64,000 nt of DNA from UBA3824 sp017541145. Lineage in GTDB: Bacteria > Bacteroidota > Bacteroidia > Bacteroidales > UBA3824. The notes beneath the pieces were generated by a model, which did not search any database, was not told the DNA's origin, and saw only the letters and a list, made by a program, of their open reading frames with translations. Shown here in pieces: positions 8,662 to 15,814 of the stretch. The DNA is taken from the NCBI GenBank assembly GCA_947168365.1, contig CAMVLO010000007.1:1-64000 (forward strand). The letters run 5' to 3'. Every line of letters begins with the position of its first letter. Positions within the stretch are counted from its first letter, which is position 1. Both the position numbers and the translations under genes were made by a program.

Positions 8662-9642
8662 ATGGCAAAAAATAAACATTCATACCGTCGTAATAAGATG
8701 GCTTTATTAGAAGACAACGATCATAAAGCACCAAAAAAAACAGTTAAATCATCAAATACACACAAAGAGACTAAAAAAGTTCGACCAAACCATGATAGAT
8801 CATTAGATATTGATATTGATAAAATTATAGAAAATCACAAAATTGAAATTTTTGTTTCAAAAGTTGTTGCCATAATAATTTTAATTTATTTAATAGTTGA
8901 TTGGGGTATAGATGTTATAATAGGCGAAGATTATCCGTCGTCAATTTTCAAGAGGATAATTATTTTCTTTCTTACCGAAATAACAGCTTTGGCAGTTTCT
9001 TTTGGGTGCTTATTATTATTATATAAGTTATTAGTTAAATGGGTAGTATGGTCAATAGATACAATTAAATATTACAGATATTTTGGCTTTATCCCCAAAT
9101 TTTTAAATGATTTATTTATTTTTCGTAAAAGAGGACATGCTGCAAGTGATATTCATTGTGCGTATAAAGTTAAAATTGGTAAAAAAACTGTGAAGGTCTC
9201 ACAGTTTAGATTTTCTAAAACGAAAAAATACAGCGATGGTAGTGTTATTATATATGAAGGTATTTTTTTTGAGGTTGACATCAAAAACAAATCGATACCG
9301 GAAGGAATATGGCTTACATGTACAGGTTTTTATCATGTTAGGGAAGGTTTGCATAAATTCGAGTCAGGAATTTTTACGCTATATGTTGATAACCTTTATG
9401 TTCTCAATAATTTCAACAAGGATGTAATATTTTCCTTAGCTGAAAGAATTTACAAGGATTATGGTTCGTCATTTGTTTTATATTTCGGAAAAGGCGTCAT
9501 GTATTTTATAGATAATGAGCCGTATCCTGATATAGATGACAATTTACCGTTTAAATGGAATTTTATAGAAACTTCTCTTCGTGCTGACCTTGAAACGTTA
9601 CAATATACCATTGATACGGCAGAAATTCTCGCTTCTTTGTAA
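8662..9642 (+). CDS. DUF3137-like two-helix membrane protein
   Basis: The protein has 326 residues from the chosen ATG. The N-terminal 50 residues are very basic (MAKNKHSYRRNK). Two hydrophobic segments follow (around FVSKVVAIIILIYLIVDWGI and IIIFFLTEITALAVSFG). The remaining 200 residues form a soluble domain with YEGIFFEVDI, KFESGIFTLYVDN and FVLYFGKGVMYFIDN. This order of motifs matches what I remember of DUF3137 proteins, whose function is unknown. The promoter at 8607-8637 fixes the start. It lies directly upstream of repeat array 1, but nothing ties it functionally to the array. A second protein with the same general layout is at 18778-19503. Confidence 0.65.
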   Translation: MAKNKHSYRRNKMALLEDNDHKAPKKTVKSSNTHKETKKVRPNHDRSLDIDIDKIIENHKIEIFVSKVVAIIILIYLIVDWGIDVIIGEDYPSSIFKRIIIFFLTEITALAVSFGCLLLLYKLLVKWVVWSIDTIKYYRYFGFIPKFLNDLFIFRKRGHAASDIHCAYKVKIGKKTVKVSQFRFSKTKKYSDGSVIIYEGIFFEVDIKNKSIPEGIWLTCTGFYHVREGLHKFESGIFTLYVDNLYVLNNFNKDVIFSLAERIYKDYGSSFVLYFGKGVMYFIDNEPYPDIDDNLPFKWNFIETSLRADLETLQYTIDTAEILASL

Positions 9643-9696
9643 AATTTTTTTCTAAAGCACCGTGTCTTTGATGATATTTACGGTTAAATAACCTTT

Positions 9697-10002
9697 TCGA
9701 CGGGCGTTGTCATCAAGAAATTATTTTATTTTGACATGTCGACGGGCGTTGTCATCAAGAAATTATTTTATTTTGACATGTCGACGGGCGTTGTCATTAA
9801 GAAAATTTTTTATTTTGTCATGACGACGGGCGTTGTCGTCAAGAAATTATTTTATTTTGACATGACGACGGGCGTTGTCATCAAGAAATTATTTTATTTT
9901 GACATGACGACGGGCGTTGTCATCAAGAAAATTTTTTATTTTGTCATGACGACGGGTGTTGTCTTCAAGAATTTTTTTTATTTTTACATGTCGACAGGTA
10001 TC
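9697..10002. repeat. Tandem repeat array 1: seven 42-bp units plus a partial eighth
   Basis: Seven full 42-bp units start at 9697, 9739, 9781, 9823, 9865, 9907 and 9949; a degraded eighth starts at 9991. The unit core is (T/A)CGACGGGCGTTGTCATCAAG followed by an AT-rich half ending in GACATG or GTCATG. Units 1-3 and 4-6 show the same internal pattern (two attatttta-gaca units, then one aattttt-gtca unit), so a 126-bp triplet was duplicated. Around each unit boundary ATGACGAC-GGGC-GTTGTCAT can form an 8-bp hairpin with a GGGC loop. There are no unique spacers, so it is not CRISPR. The frame stays open through the array only because 42 is a multiple of three. Confidence 0.95.
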
Positions 10003-10378
10003 AAAACTATAAAAAAATATTATATTTTCCTATCTTTTAGCATCGAAAAACTGTAATTTTTTGTAACGTTCTGATATACAGTTAAAAAGTTTAATAATTT
10101 TTAACATAACCCCGCTACAATGCGTGTAGATGGTGATTTTTGTTGATTTATGGTGATTTTCTATTGATTTTTAGGACGTTTTGTGAGTCAATTTCGGATG
10201 TAAATTTGTATAATTAAAAGATTATTTGTATATTTGCATCGTTATAATTGATTATTCTATTGTTTCATCTAATTCTTTAAAGATTATATTATATTGATAG
10301 AATCTTTTTGAAACTACTGACTAATCTTATAATATTTTTATTAACAATTAATATTAACAATTAAAAATTTAATTTATT
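10003..10378 (+). promoter_or_regulatory. Conserved leader of cassette 1 with promoter and long 5' UTR
   Basis: This gene-free leader connects array 1 to the DUF6261-like gene and aligns almost without gaps to the leader of cassette 2. Landmarks at matching offsets are an identical 23-nt AT-rich block at 10009-10031, CTGTAATTTTTTGTAAC at 10051-10067, and GTTATAATTGATTATTC at 10241-10257. The promoter is TTTG (10205-10208), 20 bp, TATATTTG (10229-10236). The predicted transcript has a 5' UTR of about 135 nt before the ATG, long enough for a regulatory structure. Confidence 0.7.
10205..10236 (+). promoter_or_regulatory. Promoter of cassette 1 gene
   Basis: TTTG at 10205-10208 and TATATTTG at 10229-10236 with a 20-bp spacer. 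The same boxes at the same spacing occur in cassette 2. Confidence 0.75.
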
Positions 10379-11113
10379 ATGATTACATTATCTAAAAAAA
10401 GTCTCGTTAAGTTATCAAACTTAGAAGCGTTGTATTTCACGGAGCGAGCACTTGCAGCTGTGGAACAGTTGCCTGAAGAAATACGTAATAGTAAAATGGT
10501 TAAAGATTTTTCAAGATGTTATGAAACATTGGGTGTTAACATCGAGAAGAAGCGTATTAATCCTCAAACAACTGAGCTTTGTAAAATTAGGGAACAAGTG
10601 GAAATTCTATTTAGAGCTCTGTCAAGGATTGTGTATGCTGAGATGTTTCACCCTGATGAGTCTTTGGCTTTGAAAGCAAGTGTTGCTAATGAGATTTTGT
10701 GTAAATACAAAATTGAGCTTGGTAACAATGTGTTTAAACGTATCAGTAAGATTAGATGTCAGATTGATGAGTTTGATAAACTCGGAAAAGATGTATTGAA
10801 ATCTTTGAATATTGATGCGTATATAAATGCTGTTAAAGCTCTTTTGGAAAAACATAGTACTCTTTATGCAGAGCGTGGTACTTATGCGCAGTCTGTTAGG
10901 GGTATTAATAAGTTGGCACGCAATGATTTGAATGTTGCATGGGGCAAGGTTGTAGATTATATTGAGGTTTACAATGTTTATATTTCGCCTGATACATGTA
11001 ATGATTTCATTTTGATTGTCAACGAATTGTTTTCAAAATGTAGACGTCATAAGATTGATAAATCTGAGATTAGTGGTGTTGGGGCTGACGAAGTGTCGGT
11101 TCCGGTTAAATAG
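10379..11113 (+). CDS. DUF6261-like protein, cassette 1
   Basis: This is a 244-residue soluble protein with no signal peptide or membrane segment and a sequence that looks all-helical. I believe it belongs to DUF6261, a Bacteroidota family of unknown function, but this is from memory. It starts MITLSKKSLVKLSNLEAL and ends with a variable tail rich in Ser/Val. The paralog at 26402-27109 is about 70% identical over 225 residues, with shared blocks LEALYFTERAL, EILCKYKI, LNIDAYI, KLARNDLNVAW and LIVNELFSKC. No enzyme motif is evident. It is the only gene of a unit made of array 1, the conserved leader and this gene, and it ends in a strong terminator, so it is transcribed alone. Confidence 0.85.
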   Translation: MITLSKKSLVKLSNLEALYFTERALAAVEQLPEEIRNSKMVKDFSRCYETLGVNIEKKRINPQTTELCKIREQVEILFRALSRIVYAEMFHPDESLALKASVANEILCKYKIELGNNVFKRISKIRCQIDEFDKLGKDVLKSLNIDAYINAVKALLEKHSTLYAERGTYAQSVRGINKLARNDLNVAWGKVVDYIEVYNVYISPDTCNDFILIVNELFSKCRRHKIDKSEISGVGADEVSVPVK

Positions 11114-11194
11114 TTATTTGTGCCGACATATATTGGTCAGGGATATACTTGATGTTTTTTTAAGATTTTCTGACAAAAGATGTCAACATCATGT

Positions 11195-11239
11195 AACGGG
11201 GGTTGAAGTCGTAATTGACTCACCCCCGTTTTTTTTTAT
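11195..11239 (+). terminator. Rho-independent terminator of cassette 1
   Basis: AACGGGGGT at 11195-11203 pairs with ACCCCCGTT at 11222-11230, with an inner AGTC/GACT stem, followed by nine or more T residues. It is the strongest GC stem in the neighbourhood. Confidence 0.9.
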
Positions 11240-11290
11240 TCTGTTGTGATTCGGCTTTTGATTTATGATTTAGATGTTGATTTTTTTATT

Positions 11291-11539
11291 CAAGTTTCGC
11301 AAGTAAAAATATAATTAAACAACGAATTAAACGAATTAAGACGAATACTTACTATTATTATAAATAAAATCATAATCTTCGATTTTGATTTTTACGAATT
11401 TAACGAATGCTACTGCTATTAATTGGTATTCGTTAAATTTGTATTTTTAGTTTCCAAAGGAAAATAAAAATCTTCGTAGGCTTTGATGTTTTCGTTTAAT
11501 TCGTTTAATTCGTTGTTAAAAAAATACTTGCGAAAGTTG
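11291..11539. repeat. Palindromic repeat family, copy A (longest)
   Basis: The left arm contains AACGAATTAAACGAATTAAG (11321-11340) and the right arm contains its inverse at 11491-11515. Outer arms CAAGTTTCGCAAGTA (from 11291) and TACTTGCGAAAGTTG (to 11539) extend the inverted repeat. The middle holds a second, weaker copy of the ACGAATTTAACGAAT motif. No gene is inside. Four shorter relatives occur in this window. Apart from this element, the terminator and the promoter of the next gene, the 11114-11725 gap holds nothing I can identify. Confidence 0.8.
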
Positions 11540-11658
11540 AGTTTTTTTATTTAAAATGGCTGTCACGAAGGTTAGTCGCTACAGAAGTTGTTTGTTTAAA
11601 TGAAATCGCGGTGTTATTTATATGAAAAAACATATTTTTTTTGTTTTGGATTTTTTGT

Positions 11659-11666
11659 TATTTTTG
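11659..11666 (+). promoter_or_regulatory. -7 box for the TrpB-like gene
   Basis: TATTTTTG matches TAnnTTTG. It lies inside a longer open frame starting at 11600 and supports the ATG at 11726. No TTG at the ideal spacing was seen. Confidence 0.55.
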
Positions 11667-11725
11667 CAAATATATTCAGTTTGTATAATTTTTATACTTT
11701 TTTACCTAAATTAAAATTACGAAAG

Positions 11726-13090
11726 ATGTCAAAACAAAAACGTTTCTTCTTACAGGAAGACCAAATACCAACACAATGGTATAATATTCAGGCTGACATG
11801 GTTACCAAACCAATGCCTCCGCTCAATCCGGCAACAAAACAGCCGTTAAAACCGGAAGATCTTTATCCGATTTTCGCTGAAGAACTTTCTCGTCAGGAAC
11901 TTGACCAAACTCATCAATGGATTGATATTCCTGATGCTGTAAGGGAGATGTATGCTTATTACCGTTCTACTCCTTTGGTACGTGCTTACGGTTTGGAAAA
12001 GGCTTTGGATACTCCGGCTCATATTTATTTTAAGAATGAAAGTGTATCGCCGGTAGGAAGTCACAAGCTTAATTCTGCTCTTCCTCAGGCTTATTATTGT
12101 AAACAACAAGGTGTTACTAATATTACTACCGAAACAGGTGCAGGTCAATGGGGCTGTGCTTTGAGTTATGCTGCTAAGGTTTTCGGTTTGGAAGCTGCTG
12201 TTTATCAGGTGAAAATATCATACGAACAAAAACCGTATCGCCGTTCTATTATGCAGACTTACGGCGCACAGGTTACTGCTTCGCCTTCGATGTCAACTCG
12301 TGCCGGAAAGGATATTTTGACTCGTGAACCTAATTGTCAGGGTTCGCTCGGTACTGCTATTTCTGAGGCTATTGAATTGGCTCTCAATACTCCTAACTGT
12401 AAATATACTTTGGGTTCGGTGTTGAGTCATGTGGCTTTGCATCAGACTATTATCGGTCTTGAGGCTGAAAAGCAGATGGAGATGGCGGGTGAATATCCTG
12501 ATACAATTATTGCATGTTTTGGCGGCGGCAGCAATTTTGCCGGAATTGCTTTCCCGTTTATGCGTCACAATATTCTTGAGGGTAAAACTACAAGGTTTAT
12601 TGCCGCAGAGCCTGCAAGCTGTCCGAAACTTACTCGCGGTGTGTTCCAATATGATTTTGGTGATGAAGCCGGTTATACACCTTTGTTGCCGATGTTTACT
12701 TTGGGTCACAATTTTATGCCTGCAAATATTCATGCCGGAGGTTTAAGGTATCACGGAGCGGGAGTTATTGTAAGTCAATTGTTGAAGGATAAATACATGG
12801 AAGCGGTTGATATCAAACAGCTTGACAGTTTTGAAGCCGGGATGTTGTTTTCGCGTGCTGAAGGTATTATTCCTGCTCCTGAAAGTTGTCACGCTATTGC
12901 AGCAACAATCAACGAAGCCAAGAGATGCAAGGAAACCGGCGAATCGAAAGTAATACTTTTCAATCTTTCGGGACACGGTTTGATAGATATGTCAGCATAC
13001 GATCAATATTTGAGCGGTTCACTTCAAAATTATGTTGTGAGCGATGAGGACGTTCAAAGAAATATCTCACAATTGGAAAAGGTAATTTAA
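11726..13090 (+). CDS. TrpB-like PLP-dependent enzyme (tryptophan synthase beta, TrpB2 type)
   Basis: This 454-residue fold-type II PLP enzyme has a TrpB2-like layout. Visible motifs are STPLVRAYGLE, GSHKLNSALP (the Lys that should bind PLP), TETGAGQWGCA, the phosphate-binding loop CFGGGSNFAG near residue 263, and the C-terminal LSGHGLIDM. TrpB2 proteins make tryptophan from indole and serine and often occur without trpA; no other trp gene is in the window. It could be a second TrpB or an indole salvage enzyme. The longer frame (496 residues) contains the promoter box and a non-conserved hydrophobic leader, so it was rejected. It is a single-gene unit ending with the terminator at 13380-13431. 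Confidence 0.9.
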   Translation: MSKQKRFFLQEDQIPTQWYNIQADMVTKPMPPLNPATKQPLKPEDLYPIFAEELSRQELDQTHQWIDIPDAVREMYAYYRSTPLVRAYGLEKALDTPAHIYFKNESVSPVGSHKLNSALPQAYYCKQQGVTNITTETGAGQWGCALSYAAKVFGLEAAVYQVKISYEQKPYRRSIMQTYGAQVTASPSMSTRAGKDILTREPNCQGSLGTAISEAIELALNTPNCKYTLGSVLSHVALHQTIIGLEAEKQMEMAGEYPDTIIACFGGGSNFAGIAFPFMRHNILEGKTTRFIAAEPASCPKLTRGVFQYDFGDEAGYTPLLPMFTLGHNFMPANIHAGGLRYHGAGVIVSQLLKDKYMEAVDIKQLDSFEAGMLFSRAEGIIPAPESCHAIAATINEAKRCKETGESKVILFNLSGHGLIDMSAYDQYLSGSLQNYVVSDEDVQRNISQLEKVI

Positions 13091-13162
13091 TTGTATTCGC
13101 AATTATTTTATATCAATTATTTAGGGCGAACACTTAGGTTTGCCCTTAGATTATAGATTTTT

Positions 13163-13302
13163 GTCACCGAATAAAACGAATTAAGACGAAAAAACTGAAT
13201 TCAACGAAGATTTTTAATTTCCTAACGGAATTAAGAATACGAATTTAACGAATATAAATTGCCGGAAGGATAATTCGTTTTAATTCGTTTAATTAGTTGA
13301 TA
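13163..13302. repeat. Palindromic repeat family, copy B
   Basis: The left arm reads TCACCGAATAAAACGAATTAAG (from about 13164) and the right arm ends in TTCGTTTAATTAGTTGATA, with the ACGAATTTAACGAAT motif in the middle. It is more diverged than copies D and E. Just before it, AGGGCGAAC (13123-13131) and GTTTGCCCT (13138-13146) form a hairpin without a T run. The rest of the 13091-13480 gap holds only the terminator and promoter. Confidence 0.75.
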
Positions 13303-13379
13303 AATAAAAACTTATTGACACGAAAAAGATGTCGGATGTTGATAAAATAGAAAGTTGAGTTATATCAATATTAATATTC

Positions 13380-13431
13380 GAGCCAAAGAATTTCATGAAA
13401 ATTTCACTGAAATTCTTTGGTTCTTTTTTTT
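13380..13431 (+). terminator. Terminator with 15-bp stem
   Basis: GAGCCAAAGAATTTC at 13380-13394 pairs with GAAATTCTTTGGTTC, one G-T wobble, followed by eight T. It probably ends transcripts from the TrpB-like gene that read through repeat copy B. Confidence 0.85.
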
Positions 13432-13450
13432 ACAATTCGATTCTGCCTTG

Positions 13451-13458
13451 TAATTTTG
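13451..13458 (+). promoter_or_regulatory. -7 box for the YitT-family gene
   Basis: TAATTTTG, 22 bp before the ATG and directly after the previous terminator. No good upstream TTG box. Confidence 0.55.
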
Positions 13459-13480
13459 CACCGAATTTCATTTTAACATT

Positions 13481-14344
13481 ATGAAGACTAATTTTAATTG
13501 GAAAAAAGAGTTGTCCACATTGATTGTGGTTATTATTGCGTCATTAACAATGGCAGTGAGTATCAATACATTCTGTAATGCAGGTGAATTGTTTCCGGGC
13601 GGTGTTACTGGTCTTACAATTCTTGTAATTAGGATGTTTAAACTTTTTACCGGTATTGATTTACCTTATTCCGTGGTGAATATTTTGCTGAATGCCGTGC
13701 CGGTATATATCGGTTTTAAGTTTATCGCTAAGAAATTTACTTTGTATTCTTGCCTTGTGATTGTTTTTACCGCTTTGTTTACCGACTTTTTGCCGAATTA
13801 CAAAATTACTGAAGATATGCTTTTGATAAGTATTTTCGGCGGTATTGTTCAAGGTTTGGGTATCAGCATGTGTTTGTTGAAAGATACAACTTCGGGCGGT
13901 ACTGATTTTATCGCAATATATTTTTCCGAGAAAAAACATATTGATTCGTGGAATTTGGTTTTGGGATTCAATGTTGTGGTATTGGTAATTGCCGGATTTA
14001 TGTTCGGTTGGGAAAAGGCATTGTATTCTATTATATTTCAGTATGTAACAACCAAGGTTATACAATTAACTTTCCACCGTTACGACAAAGAAACATTGTT
14101 GATTGTAACTACCAAACCGAGAGAAATCTGTGAACTTATTTACAACGAAGCCAATCACGCTGCAACAATTCTTCCTTGTGAGGGAGCATATTCACGCCGC
14201 CAGATGTCGATTGTTTATTCGGTGGTTTCTCAAGATGAGTATTCAAAAGTAATACGACTTGTACATGATATTGACAGCAGTGCTTTTATTAATACATTAA
14301 AAACCGAGACATTGATTGGTAATTTCTATCAACGTCCGTATTGA
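13481..14344 (+). CDS. YitT family membrane protein
   Basis: This 287-residue inner-membrane protein has about six hydrophobic segments in residues 10-200, including the typical CNAGELFPGGVTGL and DTTSGGTDFIA motifs. The C-terminal DUF2179-type domain (LLIVTTKPREICELIYNEAN, then GAYSRRQMSIVYSVVS) completes the family architecture. YitT proteins are widespread but their substrate is not settled. Length and domain order are normal. It has its own promoter and stands alone between a terminator and palindromic repeat copy C. Confidence 0.9.
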   Translation: MKTNFNWKKELSTLIVVIIASLTMAVSINTFCNAGELFPGGVTGLTILVIRMFKLFTGIDLPYSVVNILLNAVPVYIGFKFIAKKFTLYSCLVIVFTALFTDFLPNYKITEDMLLISIFGGIVQGLGISMCLLKDTTSGGTDFIAIYFSEKKHIDSWNLVLGFNVVVLVIAGFMFGWEKALYSIIFQYVTTKVIQLTFHRYDKETLLIVTTKPREICELIYNEANHAATILPCEGAYSRRQMSIVYSVVSQDEYSKVIRLVHDIDSSAFINTLKTETLIGNFYQRPY

Positions 14345-14387
14345 TAAAATTTTGTAGGGGTGGACACTGTAAACAGGAAGTTTTTTA

Positions 14388-14521
14388 TTATCACCGAATT
14401 AAAACGAATAATTTTTCTGATAATTGGTATTTGTAAAATTTGTATTTTAAAATTCCGTAAGGAAATTAAAATCTTCGTTGAATTAAGAATATTTGTTTAA
14501 TTCGTTTAATTCGGTGATAAA
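14388..14521. repeat. Palindromic repeat family, copy C
   Basis: The left arm is TTATCACCGAATTAAAACGAA and the right arm TTCGTTTAATTCGGTGATAA, an almost perfect inverse, around a middle with ACGAAG and TTCCGTAAGGAA palindromes. It fills most of the gap between the YitT and rbfA genes. Confidence 0.85.
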
Positions 14522-14585
14522 AAAATGACGTGCGAAAGTAAAAACCGTCTAATTTAAATTTTTTATAAATTTGGTTTCTATCAAC

Positions 14586-14616
14586 TTGAATATTTAAAAC
14601 AATTGTTTTATCTTTG
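14586..14616 (+). promoter_or_regulatory. Promoter of the rbfA operon
   Basis: TTG at 14586-14588, 20 bp, TATCTTTG at 14609-14616; the rbfA ATG follows 21 bp later. Confidence 0.75.
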
Positions 14617-14637
14617 TGAAAAATTTTTCTTAATAAT

Positions 14638-14985
14638 ATGGATTCTACAAGACAAAGCAAAGTAAGCAGACTTTTACAGAAAGAACTTGCAAATTATTTC
14701 TTGCATCATGCAAGCGATTACAACGGTGTAATGATTTCTGTATCAGAAGTTAGAATAACATCCGATCTCGACGAGGCGAGAATATTCGTTTCGATATTTC
14801 CGCCCGCTAAACGCAAAGAAATCTTTGACGAAATCGAAATCAATACTAAAGATATAAGATTTGAAGTCGCTAAACTTATCAGATTTCAGTTAAGACGTAT
14901 TCCTAATTTTATATTCATGCTCGATCAATCTTTGGATTATGCTGAGCGTATCAATCAATTGCTTGATAAAAACAAAAACGAATAA
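14638..14985 (+). CDS. rbfA: Ribosome-binding factor A
   Basis: This 115-residue protein matches RbfA in length and pattern: an N-terminal STRQSKVSRLLQKELA helix, a central strand with VSEVRITSDLDEARIFVSIF, and a C-terminal LIRFQLRRIPNFIFMLDQSL segment that is the family hallmark (R-x-P-x-x-x-F-x-x-D-x-S). RbfA binds the 30S subunit and helps mature the 5' end of 16S rRNA. It is the first gene of a tight operon with a methyltransferase (6-bp gap) and a LolC/E-type permease, an arrangement I recall from other Bacteroidota. Confidence 0.93.
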   Translation: MDSTRQSKVSRLLQKELANYFLHHASDYNGVMISVSEVRITSDLDEARIFVSIFPPAKRKEIFDEIEINTKDIRFEVAKLIRFQLRRIPNFIFMLDQSLDYAERINQLLDKNKNE

Positions 14986-14991
14986 TCAATT

Positions 14992-15804
14992 ATGCAATAC
15001 GATCCAGTAAAACGCTCGTTAGGAAATGTTTTCAACAAAGCACCTTGGTTGAGAAAATTGTTTTATAATTTGCTCGACATCCTTTTGTTGAGGGCGTGGT
15101 ATATCAAACGCGAAATCAAAAAATTATATTCAAAAGACAGAAACCAATCAGTTAGCGTACTTGATGCAGGTAGCGGTTACGGTCAATACGATTATTTTGT
15201 AAGCAGTTACCTCAAAAAGTCCGATATCCTTGGTGTTGATGTCAAACAAGAACAAATTGACGATTGCAACGATTTCTTTACCAAAATTAAACGTCAAGAC
15301 CGTGTAAAATTTGAATATGCTGATTTAACAGAATTTTCAAAACCGGATACCTACAATCTTGTATTGTCGGTAGATGTTATGGAACATATACTTGAGGACG
15401 AAAAAGTTTTTAAAAATATCTGTACCTCTCTCAAGAAAGACGGTGTACTTTTGATTTCTACTCCGTCAGACCAAGGCGGCTCGGATGTACATCACGAAGG
15501 TGAACATTCATTTATTGATGAACACGTTCGCGACGGTTATAATATCAACGATATCGAAACAAAACTCAAGAATGCAGGATTCTCAAAAGTAGAATCAAAA
15601 TATTCTTACGGTACACCGGGTTCTATTGCTTGGTTGCTCTCGATGAAATGGCCTATTTTGATGTTAAACTGTTCTAAACTGTTTTTTATTCTTCTTATAC
15701 CATATTACATCGTTACATTTCCGTTTGCCTTTGTGTTGGATTGGATTGATACAATTACATCACACAAGACAGGTACAGGTTTGATTGTAAAAGCTGTAAA
15801 ATAA
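14992..15804 (+). CDS. Class I SAM-dependent methyltransferase
   Basis: The protein has 270 residues with a Rossmann SAM-binding core: motif I VLDAGSGYGQYDYF near residue 53, acidic residue after strand 2 in ILGVDVKQEQ, motif IV LVLSVDVMEHI and LLISTPSD. The last 60 residues contain a hydrophobic stretch (KLFFILLIPYYIVTFPFAFV), suggesting membrane association. The substrate is unknown. It lies 6 bp after rbfA and 10 bp before the permease gene, so it is in the same operon, but the operon does not reveal the substrate. Confidence 0.85.
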   Translation: MQYDPVKRSLGNVFNKAPWLRKLFYNLLDILLLRAWYIKREIKKLYSKDRNQSVSVLDAGSGYGQYDYFVSSYLKKSDILGVDVKQEQIDDCNDFFTKIKRQDRVKFEYADLTEFSKPDTYNLVLSVDVMEHILEDEKVFKNICTSLKKDGVLLISTPSDQGGSDVHHEGEHSFIDEHVRDGYNINDIETKLKNAGFSKVESKYSYGTPGSIAWLLSMKWPILMLNCSKLFFILLIPYYIVTFPFAFVLDWIDTITSHKTGTGLIVKAVK

Positions 15805-15814
15805 AACATCTAAA

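Noticed and set aside
9697..10002. CRISPR array
   Set aside because: Units are contiguous 42-bp repeats with no unique spacers, and no cas gene is nearby; the same holds for array 2.
9736..10056. Open frame through array 1 encoding 14-residue MTTGVVIKKLFYFD-type repeats
   Set aside because: The 42-bp unit is a multiple of three, so a frame free of stops in one unit stays open throughout; there is no promoter or leader, and cassette 2 does not keep an equivalent frame.
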